A stretch of 64,000 bases of DNA, taken from NCBI GenBank assembly GCA_905178155.1, contig CAJINV010000009.1, positions 2,023,373 to 2,087,372 on the forward strand, written 5' to 3'. The stretch's first letter is position 1, and each line of letters begins with the position of its first letter. Shown here piece by piece: positions 9,852 through 20,269 of the stretch. The position numbers were made by a program, and so were the translations under genes. The notes under the pieces were generated by a model that saw only the letters and a program-made list of their open reading frames with translations, searched no databases and was not told where the DNA came from. Source of the DNA: Amoebophrya sp. A120. Taxonomy: Eukaryota; Sar; Dinophyceae; Syndiniales; Amoebophryaceae.

Positions 9852-10794
9852 GCTGGGCAAGTCAAGTTCTATATTACTCCTCAACGGATCAAGAAGTTTA
9901 AAAAGTCCTTCGCGTCGGTGCTACTTGTAGTAGTGCTTCTCCTACTTCGTCTTGCAGTTGATCTTGCCCGCCGGGGGCGACGTCATGTCTGCTCGTATGG
10001 CGTTTGCCTTATTGGGATGGTCATGAGAATAGTAATGTTGTAAAAAATGCTGCCAGGCAAAATATGTGGGGGGTACGTACCTAGTTATGCGTTGAGCAGC
10101 TGTCTGCCATTCTACAAAAGATGAGAATGTAGAAGTCACGAACTACCACGTCCTCGTGATGACATGCTCCAGATGACCTGAATCCTCATCACAACGCGAG
10201 GAGAAACGCAGGAAGAGCCTGTACTTCAATACAGATAACTTCATTTCACCTAGTTATCGTACGTGTACCGATGACGTGGGTGCAAGATGGAAGAGTCAAA
10301 CCGAATAAACGATGAAACGCGCCGCCGTACTGGTTGTCACCGAAGGAGACCGCGAAAGATGAGCAAATTCTAATGCGCACGACATCGATAACATGTACAT
10401 GAGCATGACCAGCACGCCGCGTTTGCTACTAGTAATGGAAAACGACTTGAACTTCTTGACTGAAGATCTACCACGACCGATTTAGCATTTGCCTTTGGGG
10501 CACCGATACAGAGGCTTCTGGTGCTGCAACGTGTCAACATCTTAGCAGCTCCTGCAATGCTGTTGAGACATCACAAGGCTCGACGGGAGTGACCAGGTTC
10601 TTCGTGCGTGTTACCGAGGATTAGTCATGCTTGAAGAAGTACATGAAACTGAAAGCGAAGATCAAGGAAGTACTCCTGTTAACATTTGGCAGGCACAGCA
10701 GCTACCGGAGTCTTCACCGTCATCAGCTTGCAACGCACACCTGCTGTGCATGAGAGGTTGCGGCTTCGTCCGCACGTCAACAGAAACAAGTTGG
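9852..10794. other. Intergenic, no gene seen
   Basis: About 0.94 kb between the second PHb gene and the end of imidazolonepropionase. No frame here has both an ATG and protein-like composition, and no tRNA-like or repeat structure is visible. It presumably contains the 3' untranslated region of the histidine-degradation gene. Confidence 0.45.
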
Positions 10795-12775
10795 TTACAT
10801 TTTCGAATTTGAAAATGCGGTGGCACGCTGGTCATCAGCCAGCGACGGAGATGTGTTTATATTCTGACTTTGCATGCTGTAGCTGTTTCCTTGGTCCAAA
10901 GACCGCAAGTCACCGGAAGTGGTGTCCCGAAAAAGAAATTTGCCATCTCGAATCGCTCCAACGCATTTGTACCCGCCGGAAAACTGAATAAGGGACTCAA
11001 TTGTGCACCCTTCCCCGGGTGGCGGGCGGAAGAAGGCTACGTCCGCGACGCTCGTTGGAAGGGAATCTTCGCCGCTGGTGTCACCCTGTTTGGTCGCCGT
11101 CAAGTGCCCTAAGCGGCTGTCCCCGAGCGCCATTCCCGCGTTGCGCGTGATGCCGAGGATCGCTTCCTCAGGTGTCAGGCCCTGCATGACGCAGCTCATG
11201 GTCGCACACTGCATCAAGTCGTAGACGGGACTCGAACCCGGATTCAAATCTGTCGAAACCGCCATCGTCACACTGTGCTTTCTCAGCAAGTCCACCGGCG
11301 GGCTGATGTCCCGTAGATACCACTGCGCGCCGGGGAGCAGCGTCGCAACCGTCTTGCGTTTCCCCATCCACTCCGCTGCGTCCTCGTCCAGCCGCTCCAA
11401 GTGGTCCGCGGAAAGGCCATTCAGCTCCGCCACGAGCTTGGCGCAGCCCGTGTGCTCGATCTGCTCCGCGTGCGCCTTCACCTTCAGGCCAGCGTGCTGG
11501 CCGGCTTCCAGGATCCGCCGACCCTCCTCTAGAGTGAAGGCGCCCTTGTCCACAAACACGTCGCAATGGTCCGCGATCGGGGCGCACTTCGGTATCTGTT
11601 CGCTGATCACTTGCCGCACATATTGCTCGCGAAGGTCTTTAAATTCCGGGGGAATCAGGTGCGCTCCGAGGAAGGTCTTCACAACGCGCGGTCCGGTATG
11701 AGTTGCGGCGGAGTGCGATTTTATCTTGTCGGCAACTTGCAGCATCTTGAACTCGGAATCGACACTGAGGCCGTACCTGATGAGCACCAAAGAACAGTTC
11801 TGAAGTACTTCAGTTCATGTTCACACGGCGCTTCAGTGGAGGAATTCCGATTAGGATTTCCCAGATGCAAGTAAGTATGTTAGTTTGTGGGTTGTATCTT
11901 CTAGTAGAGACTGAGAAGATACATTTTTGTTGAACGCGACAAAGTCTAGTGGAATAATGCCGTGGAAATCCGTGTCGTGTCATGTCCAACAATCTGTATG
12001 AAGAGGGTCGATCAAGAATAAAACGGACAACTCGAAGCAGTGCCGGAAAGTGATGCATGTAGCTTTTGCAAAAATGAGAACACATGGTCAAGATATGCAT
12101 ATGTTGATGTTCTGGTAGGTCGTAATACCCAGACTTTATCTCGACCGTCGTCGCTCCGCTGGTGTGCAGCAGGCAGTCGACGCGTTTTCGTGCGGCTTCG
12201 TACAGATCGGTGAGACTCGCCTCCCGGGTCGCTCTGGTTGTGCTGTTGATCCCCCCGCCACGCAACTGGATGTCAATGTAGGGAACGCCTCGAAGTCGTT
12301 CGGCAAACTCTGCGCTGCGCGACCCGGCCCAGACGGCGTGCGTGTGGCAGTCCACGAGGCCCGGCAGCGCGATCAGATTGGAGCCGTCCAGCAAAACATC
12401 CGCCTCCTTGTCGAACTCGAAGGGGCAGCTCTCTTCCGACCCCGCGTAGGTCAAGTTGCCGGCTTCGTCGAAGAACAAGCAGGCTGGCCCCTGGATACGG
12501 CCGAGGGGGTCTTTTATGGCTGGTTGGTCCGCCTTGGCACATGCCTCGATCTTCACCGCTTGCTCGTCCTTCACGCGATTCTGCCGCTCATTTTCCTCGG
12601 CGACGGCCGGATTGCATGTGACCAAGAGTCCCAGGTTGCAAACGCACAACGATTTGTTGCGTACCGCATCTCCAGAAACACTGGGCAACATAGTTCTGAT
12701 ATCAGATTCCTGGCAGCAATGGTGGGGTACTGGTACTGGACGGATATGATGATGATCAGAGGAGGTGACGAACAT
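10795..12775 (-). CDS. hutI: Imidazolonepropionase, two exons
   Basis: Converts 4-imidazolone-5-propanoate to N-formimino-L-glutamate, the third step of histidine breakdown (amidohydrolase superfamily, metal-dependent, cytosolic). Exon 1 (12129-12775) carries [15 protein letters not shown] with the metal-binding HxH, then [13 protein letters not shown] and TTVEIKSGY. Exon 2 (10795-11776) continues [17 protein letters not shown], then [12 protein letters not shown], the metal/substrate His in [11 protein letters not shown], and the catalytic-site Asp in [10 protein letters not shown]. Splicing at GG|GTATTA and CATCAG|GTAC restores the family sequence [10 protein letters not shown]. With the ATG at 12775 the protein is 542 residues. 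A later ATG at 12691 gives 514 and sits closer to the usual N-terminus ([15 protein letters not shown]). Both exceed the usual ~410-430 because of an N-terminal extension and a polar C-terminal tail. Confidence 0.9.
11777..12128 (-). other. Intron of the imidazolonepropionase gene
   Basis: A 352-nt GT-AG intron placed by restoring [10 protein letters not shown] across the join. It contains a hairpin near 11902-11930, with 9-bp arms gtatcttct and agaagatac around an 11-nt loop. There are no terminal inverted repeats at its borders, so it looks like an ordinary spliceosomal intron, unlike the element at 51341-51506. Confidence 0.85.
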
Positions 12776-13427
12776 AGCAATCACAGAGATAGCGATAGGT
12801 AATTCTTTGCATTGCCACTGCAGGTAAGAACGGGTAAGAACAAAAAAAATAATGGGTCAATGTCAAGTAGAAAGCTGGATTAGCAAAATAAAGTGCTCAT
12901 CAACGTCAACGAGTACAGGGTGATGTTGAAACCCAAACCAAATCTAGTTGTCACAAAACAATCTAGTTAATCATGCAGCCGGCGACGGGTAGGGCTCGGG
13001 GGACCAACACACTGCGTCGACCGATGGTTTTGCAAAAAAACACGTCGAACATGCATTCATCTCAGTCAGGCTCTTCACAAGGAGCACCGGACAAATTCAA
13101 ATGCCTTTACCTATCTCACCTATGCTGAGATTGACAACCAGGACCAGCAAACCAAAAATATCAAAAATAGTTCGCCATGATTTGCACTTGACATGGCTTC
13201 CCGTGCAACACTCGGTTGATCTTCACGCGGGTCCTGCTCCAAGCGCATCAAAAGTGATGACCTGGAACTACATCAGATGAATCCATTCGCGTAATCACAG
13301 TTTGACGCCCACGCCGCGTCAATGCACGACAGATAAAATCCCAATAATAGCTTGCTTTTTAAAAACCTAAAGCACGACAATTCCGTCTACTACAACTTCC
13401 TGCGCCGGTGCGCTTCTTGCTGTGGTG
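12776..13427. other. Intergenic, no gene seen
   Basis: About 0.65 kb upstream of imidazolonepropionase and downstream of the next gene. No credible open frame on either strand and no repeat. It probably contains the 5' region of the one gene and the 3' end of the other. Confidence 0.45.
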
Positions 13428-16400
13428 CTACTTAATGTTGTATCTGAGTCTTGCGCTCCTGCTCCCTGATGACTCAACACCCAGACCCGGTGAAGCCGTC
13501 GCAGCGGCCAGCAGCTGCGGCGATCCCCTGGTAGTTCCGACTGGCATGATGACTCGAGGGGACAGCAACTTGGTCAGCCTCTCACTGCTCCGGGCGCTCC
13601 GCGGCTGGTGGTGTTCCGCCTGCGCATAGTAAACGACACGGGCCTGCTGCTGCTGCTTTGCTCGCGCGGAGGGTGGCGGTGCGTCCAGCATTTGCGTCGT
13701 TCTCGGAGTATCTCGGTTGATGTGGCCGCGGTGAAGGCAAGAGGCGGACTGGGAACCAATCAACTTCATCTGCCTGCTCGTGGGTTGCTGCGGCACCACG
13801 ACCTGGTAGTGGCTCCTGCCCATCGGTGTTGGTACGGCGCCGATCTGAGCGGCACTGCCACTGCCTGGACTGAACATCGACATTGGAGGCGGGGTTGACA
13901 CCTGAGTGGGTTTCCGTCCACTACCGACATCGCGGTCTGTCGTACCACTATAGCTGGTTGGTGGCGTTGCGTGGTAAGTACCGGCGCCCTGGTTTGCGAT
14001 TTGTCTTTGTTGCGTCAAGAACTGCTGTTCTTGCGGATGTAGTGCCGTTGAATCTACTGGGATGGTGTCGTGGTTAAGCTTCGGTGGCAGGGAGCTTCGC
14101 AAGCCCCGCACGTGGTGCCCTCCACTGCCGTTTGATCCCAGAGACAGGCGTGCACTTGACGCGATGCTTTCCCGTGTCGACGCAGCCTTTTTGCCCTTGG
14201 TAGACGACAAAAAATCATGGCCATGGGGGTGGCTATGGCCTACATCATCGTGTTCCTTTTTCGAACTTGTTTTGCTGCCCATTTTCCCTAAAAAGACAGG
14301 AACAGATTTCGTCGACTCAGCAGCTGGCGCAAGAACCGTGGTTCTCCCGTTTACTTTTTGCTGTTCGGCGGGAGTACCGACGCCAGCCCGCAAGCGATCC
14401 TGGCCCGACAGAGGTATCGTGTCGTGTGGAGGTTGTTTATCGCGATATTCGGTCAATCGGCGGAGATCGTTTTTGGTCGTCGCCGTAGGGATCTGCGTAC
14501 TGGCACCCACCGCCGCGGAACTACTAGAACGAAGACCATTTCTTTCTTGCATATAATCCGCCCATTGAGGTTCGTTCCGTTCTTCCTGTTGCAACAGATT
14601 TAGCATGGCGCTCGTGATTTCCCCGACAGGATACTTCGGCGAAAATTGAGGCGTCCGACCTGCGCTGTCTCGCGTTGCTGCTAGGTGTCTGACTTCTCCG
14701 ATTTTTGCGGTTCCCTTCAACTGCGCTGGCGTGAGTACAGTTTCCTTCATCTTTGCTGTGTCGGCTTCCGACGAGCACTTAAAATTCTCTGTTGCTGCCA
14801 AGTCATCTCTCTTGATGCTTGACGAGGCTTCAGATCCAGCTCTTTGAAAGTGTGCCGTAGCAGTCGCACTCGCGCCAAGTGACATTGGGGAGCGCGCACT
14901 TTTGAAATGAAAGCTGGGCTCGGTTGCACGCGTTGCTTTCATCGTAGCGCCTGCACCAGCAGCGGTCGTCGTCGCGGACCCTTTCTTGCTGTTATTTGCA
15001 GTAGTTTTTCCCGCAGCTGCGGCACCACCCCCAAAAACGGTGCTCCCAAATGTTCTTGAGTCGACGATGTGGCGTTGGCCCACATGCCCGGGGGCATCAT
15101 TTTTCGATGAGAATAAGGTCCGGCTGCTGGGATAGAAGCTGGGAGCAGTCCTCCGCCGATTGTCAGAGGAAAACAGCGGCCGTGCGACCTCACCATATTG
15201 CTGATCAAAAGCGAAAACGGGCGTGGAACGTGCTTCAACATGATTTCCGCCCGCACCACCCGCATCGTCTTTATTTGCGGCGTGCTTGGAAGGGTCCTTT
15301 GCAGTTTTCCTCGGGCCTTCGACGATGTTGCCGCCACTCGTCATCATCAGGATGTCCTCAAGGGAATCCTTCCGTGTGCCGGTAGAACCAGCAGGAAGGT
15401 ACTGGTGATTGTGGTTGTTCATGTTCTGTTGCTCATGGTCTGGCCGCAGATGTGTCGTCCCGGGAGGAGCGCCATCGGTGTTCGAAGAAGAAACCCAAGA
15501 GGAAACAGAAAACATGTCACTCGAAACCTTGCGAGGCAGCCGAGCTGTAGATCCGGAACTTTGCAGCGGCATGTGCAGAAGCTGGCCTCGAGTTGCCCCG
15601 TTCAGGCTATGATCCGGAGGCTGCATCCTGACAGCGGAATGTTTGTCAACAAACTTCTCTGCTGCAGCAGCACCAGGCACCGCAGTGCTGCTACTCCCTT
15701 GCTCTTGGTCTACTTGTCCGCCAGCCGCGTGCGAATGCAAATTCGGCGGCTGCTGAAACCCTTGCTGGCCGCTTTGCACATGCTTGGCCGAGTCTGATCT
15801 GATACAACCGCCAGCACCTTCATGATCAAGCCTCTGATCTGCTGCAACAGAGCTGCCTTTTTGTCCGCCTCCGTAGGCTGCGATTCCGTTTGTGCCTGTC
15901 TTGTTCAGATGCGGCGGACTCAGATCGAAGTTCTTTCCGCCACCGTCCAGCGGCGATGAAGCAAAGGCCATGGTCGCTCCCCCGTTCGTCCCTGCAAACA
16001 CGGGATTTGCGAAAATCGTTCGCCCGCTGACGTGGTCCTTGTTCCGCTCAACAGCAGCTGACGGCGCAAAATTGGCAGGAGTGGAGTTTTGGCTGGTCTT
16101 CGCAGCTCCGTTCTTGTCAAGTACGTCTGGTGTCGGAACCAAAGGAGTCGTGCCTATTGAACTCCGACCCAGCGCAGCTGGTGCAAGCGTGTGGAGGTGC
16201 GACATTGGTCCTTGGGGAGATACCGAAAATTTCCGCAAGTCTTCGCTCCCGTGTTCACTCTGACGCTGCAGCTGTTGCTGCAGGAGTTCCAAACTTCCGC
16301 TGCGGGATCGCGCCGACGCGCCTCGGGGCGACGACCCGAGACGCGGTGGTCGGCTTGGCTCTTCGAGGGCGTTGATGATGTTCCTGCCCAGTCGTGAAAA

Positions 16401-18458
16401 GTCACTGCCCTGGCGCTTCTGGTGACGGTCTTGATCTGTTGTGGCTGGTGCCCGATGATTGGTTCTTATTCCGGACGCAGCTGCAATGATATTCGGGTCT
16501 GCGTCGTGTCCAAGTGGATGAAAAAAGGGCTCCGCGTGCTGCTCGTCATGTCCTTCCCCATCACCCTCCGCTTCTGGTTCGAAAACTAGCTCGACCTCTT
16601 CCTCCAAAATGTCCTCCACTTGCCGCGAAGCACAGCGGCCGCTGGTTCTACTTTTACCGCAGGCGCGGCCACCCGGGGAATGCGTCGCATCCTCGTCTAC
16701 TCCCAGAAGCCTTGTATTCGTCGAGGTTGAGTTTGATGCACGACCAGAGGTTTTTCCAACAATCTCTTCTGAGTTGTCAGGCTTGCTGGTTGCCATTCGT
16801 CCTCGTTTTCGCAAGAGTCCCGTCCTCGCCCGCTCTGAATGCAGACTACTGCGAAGAAGGGAGCCTTTCGCATTCGCCAGGAATGGATTAGGGTTCGTTG
16901 TTGTGCCTGTTCCTGCGAGGTTGCTGTCGGCCGCGCGGGGGGTAAAATAGTCATTCTCCGACACGCGCACGCGGTCGTGGACGGAAAGAAACGTTTTCTC
17001 GTAGCCAGGGGAGCAGGCCGCGCGCGTCCCAGTCAACACGCGAGACGGACTGCCTACGTTCGAGGAGGAACCGTTAGTCGCATCACCGCTGATGGACCGC
17101 ATCCGTTCGGCAGATGATGAAAGTCCTGCGTCGACGCCCCCCAGCTGCACCAGATCCTGTGCACCGACATTTGCAAGATCCCTCTCGCCGCCGTCGGACG
17201 CCTGCTCAGCACCACTTCGCGAAGAAACGATTGCCAGTACACTAGAGCCTGCCTCGAACACCACAGGAGGCTCTTTGGGAGGAGGGCTTTCGGTTACGTT
17301 CACCATGGCACCTCCGTCGGCGGCATTCGCATTCGCGTTCTGCAGTTGTTGCAGTGTGGCGAATGGAGCGTCGACAAAATCTGTCGAGATTCCAACGTCG
17401 ACGCTAGTTTTATCGCAAGACATTTTCCCGCCCATGTCCAAAGTTGGCGCCCGACCCTCTTTGCACTGTTCTGGTGCACCAAGTGCGACACTCGGCAAAT
17501 TCGCTTGCACACCGCACTCGTTCGTTTGTTTGTGTTTCTTCTCGTCGTCGTCCCTGCTGGTAAAAGCCGCATCATTGACGAGAGGGCCAGCCGTACCTTC
17601 TCTTTCTTCTTCAACTTTGTTCCGTTGCACCGCTTGATCTTCTGCAGCGGTCTCGTAGCCATCGATTCGTTGGTGCGCTTCCCGCAACTCCATGCGCAAC
17701 TGCGCTAGCTCGCGGTGCAACAGGGCCCGTTGCTCCTCGGATTGGATCAGGTCCCCCCGAACGCGCATCAAACTCTGGTCCAGCGCTGCGACTTCGGTGC
17801 GCAACTCGTTCTCCTTGCGCCGGCTATCCGAAAGATCCTTCCTCGCGGAGTCGCGCTCAGTAGCGCGTAGCTGCTGGAGAATTTCCTTGCACGGGAAAAT
17901 GTGCACCCCTGTTACCATTCCCGTCTGCTCCACGCTAAGCTCCTTGGTGCGTCGTTGCGGCAGCTCCTTCATTCCTACGGTCACTGTTGAAATGGTCTGG
18001 CCGGTGGCTTGTTGATGATCTGTGCTGCTTACGCGTCGCAACTTCCGTGATACCGCAATGTGGCGCCAAGTATAGAAAAAACTTGTCACGGTCTGCAGAG
18101 AATTCCAGCCAGCCACCATCCTGAAAAACTGTCGGCTTTGCTCGCGCACAAAATTTTCGAGCTCAATCACACGGGAGCTGTCTTTGTCTACTTGTTCCGT
18201 GGTCTCGTTCGCCGGCTGTTGTTCCTCCATTGTACAGCCATCGTGTTCATCTTGGTGGTCGTCTCGTCTGTGTCCTGCTCTTGTGGCGGTGCCCATACCA
18301 CGACCGCCTCGCCCGTCGCAGGCCGCGGCAGTGCTTTGACACTGTTGTTCATCGCGCTCAGCAGAAGATTGTGACTGCTCGCTGCCGTCTGTGTGGAGAT
18401 TGCTCAACGGCGAAACAGCATCGAGCTCACAGCTTTCCTCGTCGTGTTGTGAAACCAC
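13428..18458 (-). CDS. Very large disordered protein with short coiled coil
   Basis: A 1,676-codon open frame, uninterrupted over 5 kb. The first codon at 18458 is GTG and the frame stays open upstream without an ATG, so a short 5' exon probably joins at an acceptor such as GGCACAG|GT. Alternatively, translation starts at internal ATGs near 18296 or 18218. Residues ~95-145 contain a hydrophobic/aromatic segment (FFRMVAGWNSLQTVTSFFYTW). Residues ~190-280 form a heptad-rich coiled coil (ELRTEVAALDQSLMRVRGDL). The remaining ~1,350 residues are Ser/Thr/Gly/Ala/Pro/Gln-rich, with many short basic clusters, and likely disordered. No known domain is seen. A cytoskeletal or scaffold role is conceivable but unsupported. 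The length of the frame and the lack of stops in compositionally biased sequence argue that it is translated. Confidence 0.75.
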   Translation of the reverse strand: MVSQHDEESCELDAVSPLSNLHTDGSEQSQSSAERDEQQCQSTAAACDGRGGRGMGTATRAGHRRDDHQDEHDGCTMEEQQPANETTEQVDKDSSRVIELENFVREQSRQFFRMVAGWNSLQTVTSFFYTWRHIAVSRKLRRVSSTDHQQATGQTISTVTVGMKELPQRRTKELSVEQTGMVTGVHIFPCKEILQQLRATERDSARKDLSDSRRKENELRTEVAALDQSLMRVRGDLIQSEEQRALLHRELAQLRMELREAHQRIDGYETAAEDQAVQRNKVEEEREGTAGPLVNDAAFTSRDDDEKKHKQTNECGVQANLPSVALGAPEQCKEGRAPTLDMGGKMSCDKTSVDVGISTDFVDAPFATLQQLQNANANAADGGAMVNVTESPPPKEPPVVFEAGSSVLAIVSSRSGAEQASDGGERDLANVGAQDLVQLGGVDAGLSSSAERMRSISGDATNGSSSNVGSPSRVLTGTRAACSPGYEKTFLSVHDRVRVSENDYFTPRAADSNLAGTGTTTNPNPFLANAKGSLLRSSLHSERARTGLLRKRGRMATSKPDNSEEIVGKTSGRASNSTSTNTRLLGVDEDATHSPGGRACGKSRTSGRCASRQVEDILEEEVELVFEPEAEGDGEGHDEQHAEPFFHPLGHDADPNIIAAASGIRTNHRAPATTDQDRHQKRQGSDFSRLGRNIINALEEPSRPPRLGSSPRGASARSRSGSLELLQQQLQRQSEHGSEDLRKFSVSPQGPMSHLHTLAPAALGRSSIGTTPLVPTPDVLDKNGAAKTSQNSTPANFAPSAAVERNKDHVSGRTIFANPVFAGTNGGATMAFASSPLDGGGKNFDLSPPHLNKTGTNGIAAYGGGQKGSSVAADQRLDHEGAGGCIRSDSAKHVQSGQQGFQQPPNLHSHAAGGQVDQEQGSSSTAVPGAAAAEKFVDKHSAVRMQPPDHSLNGATRGQLLHMPLQSSGSTARLPRKVSSDMFSVSSWVSSSNTDGAPPGTTHLRPDHEQQNMNNHNHQYLPAGSTGTRKDSLEDILMMTSGGNIVEGPRKTAKDPSKHAANKDDAGGAGGNHVEARSTPVFAFDQQYGEVARPLFSSDNRRRTAPSFYPSSRTLFSSKNDAPGHVGQRHIVDSRTFGSTVFGGGAAAAGKTTANNSKKGSATTTAAGAGATMKATRATEPSFHFKSARSPMSLGASATATAHFQRAGSEASSSIKRDDLAATENFKCSSEADTAKMKETVLTPAQLKGTAKIGEVRHLAATRDSAGRTPQFSPKYPVGEITSAMLNLLQQEERNEPQWADYMQERNGLRSSSSAAVGASTQIPTATTKNDLRRLTEYRDKQPPHDTIPLSGQDRLRAGVGTPAEQQKVNGRTTVLAPAAESTKSVPVFLGKMGSKTSSKKEHDDVGHSHPHGHDFLSSTKGKKAASTRESIASSARLSLGSNGSGGHHVRGLRSSLPPKLNHDTIPVDSTALHPQEQQFLTQQRQIANQGAGTYHATPPTSYSGTTDRDVGSGRKPTQVSTPPPMSMFSPGSGSAAQIGAVPTPMGRSHYQVVVPQQPTSRQMKLIGSQSASCLHRGHINRDTPRTTQMLDAPPPSARAKQQQQARVVYYAQAEHHQPRSARSSERLTKLLSPRVIMPVGTTRGSPQLLAAATASPGLGVESSGSRSARLRYNIK

Positions 18459-18841
18459 GCAATTATTGTGCGTCTGGTCCTCGGCCGGGGCGGTGATGAG
18501 TAGACCTGTGCCGCCGTGGTCGGGAGAGAGTCAGTTGATCATGCTGAATTAGGACATCTTCTATATGTTTCTGTTATCGTTATGCTCATTTTCATACTTT
18601 TGTCTTTTGAACGACATAAAAAAAACAGAACGGTACGCGCTGAGGCCCAGAATTATTTGCACTACCATCGTGATTGGGGTCAAACCTTGCGTATATACCC
18701 GGGCGCGGTGCCCTCGTGGGACGGCTTTTGTTACACTGCGAAATTATAAGGATCTCAGTAGCCTACGCGCGCCATACCATGCGGGTTGGCCCTTCAAAGT
18801 CTTCTGGTTTTTGCTTTTGTCTTTTACTCACGCCTTTCCGG

Positions 18842-18870
18842 AATCCCGGGATTTCCCGAATCCCGGGATT
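18842..18870. repeat. Duplicated 12-bp palindrome
   Basis: The palindrome AATCCCGGGATT occurs at 18842-18853 and again at 18859-18870, both perfect and 5 nt apart. It could be a pair of protein-binding sites or a trace of a tandem repeat. No function can be assigned. Confidence 0.6.
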
Positions 18871-19552
18871 TGTCGTGAAACTGGTGAAAATCGTGCAAAA
18901 GTTGCTTTGTTTTCTATGCTAATCGCGATGGTAGGACCTCTTTTGCACGAGTTTTTGCACCGTGCAAAAAATCGCGCAAAAGCCTAACACTTGTGTCGCG
19001 AATCGCGCTACTACGGGCCCTGTTTGCGGAGTTGCTTTTTCCTGGTTTTCCGCGATATTTCGCACAAGTCGCGCAGCCGAATCACGACGGCACGGCCTTT
19101 TTTTCACGATGTGTCTCGCCGTGACACAAATCGGAACAAGCGCTGCGGTTTTATCTCGAATCGCGATGGTACGCGCCGGCTTTCGACCGGAGTCGGTTTC
19201 CGTGGTTTGTCGGTCGCGACCGCAACGTTTGGGAATCGCGACCCGCACCGCGGCACATGTGGGCAGTGTTTCCGCTTATCGCCCGCGCGCGTGTCTACTT
19301 TTACCTTGGCTGCCCTCGCCGACGCGGGTCGGAGTCCGCACGTCCTAACAGCACGGCGCCGACTGCTCAGCGCACTGCGTGCCCTGGCACATGGTGGCGC
19401 CAGCGTCTGCAGTCAATATCTTCCCGCGCGCGTAGTGCGCGCGGCGGCGCATGCGGGCAGTATTCCCCACCGCACTGCTGGTCTTTGCCTGTCGCGCGGA
19501 ATGTCTCTCGGGTTCTTGTGGTTGTCACTGTGCGCCATATACATACTGTCGT

Positions 19553-19851
19553 GGTTGGTTGTCAATACGCCAGAACGACAACTCCTTCGCGTGGCGCCAA
19601 CAACGGGCGCGGGGCAAATCCAAACCCCACCCGAAACAAGACAAGCCCTGTGCGTAAAATCGTATGGCGCTGGGAATTGCGATACGCTACAAGAGCGGTG
19701 GCTACAGTTTGTGGTAGCTAGGGAGCTAAAATCCTGCATGCGTGTCCTCCACGCGGGCGGCTCCTTGTTTCGGGTGGGGTTTGGATTTGCCCCGCGCCCG
19801 TTGTTGACGCCACGCGAAGGAGTTGTCGTTCTGGCGTATTGACAACCAACC
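19553..19851. repeat. 88-bp inverted repeat (fold-back element)
   Basis: Left arm 19553-19640 and right arm 19764-19851 are reverse complements over 88 bp with a single mismatch (C at 19597). They are separated by a 123-bp unique spacer. The outer ends read GGTTGGTTGTCAATACG in each inward direction. I see no obvious direct repeat at the outer borders, so a target-site duplication is not established. The near-perfect arms imply a recent origin or gene conversion. A MITE-like or fold-back mobile element is the likeliest explanation. The only open frames crossing it are mirror images caused by the symmetry. Confidence 0.85.
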
Positions 19852-20269
19852 AAACCATCTTGACAACTGCCGTATTGGCAACCAATCACCCAGCCCGCCT
19901 TCGCAATACAATATTGCCAACGCCCCACTCTTTCCCTTCAGCCTGCGCAACAACCCTACTGCTGGGCACGCTTTCACGCCCGTCGGCGCCGCGCGCGGGC
20001 GCCCCGCCCAGTGCGGTTGCGGCCCCCCGGGAGGACGAGCGGACCACTTCCAGAACAGTCACCAACGAGGGGACCGGCCAGCCGCCCAACAGAAGCAGGC
20101 AGCGCAGTGGTTAGGTCCGTGGTGAGGCCCGCGGGCGCAATAGCTGTGCCCAACACACACAAGCCCCGCACTGGTTAGGTCCGTGTTGAGGCCCGCGGGC
20201 ACAATAGCTCCAGTTCCGCCACCCCCTCGCGATACATAGCGGACCAGCGGGCAACCCACAACACTCCCC

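Larger units (their letters stand above)
18459..19970. repeat. Gene-poor mosaic of short repeats
   Basis: This 1.5-kb stretch has no convincing coding frame. It contains recurring short words such as aatcgcgatggta (near 18919 and 19157), gtgcaaaa (18890-18980), and related blocks near 19256 and 19449 (gtgggcagtgtttcc and gcgggcagtattccc). These suggest decayed tandem or dispersed repeats. The most ordered part is the 88-bp inverted repeat listed separately. A plus-strand open frame crosses the inverted repeat and is not considered coding. Confidence 0.55.

Noticed and set aside
11225-11255. tRNA-like word tcgaacccgg
   Set aside because: It lies in the active-site codons of imidazolonepropionase (DLNPGSSP) and no cloverleaf can be folded around it.
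18991-19842. Plus-strand open frame of 283 codons
   Set aside because: It runs through the 88-bp inverted repeat, and the mirror frame on the other strand encodes the same residues. No domain is present.
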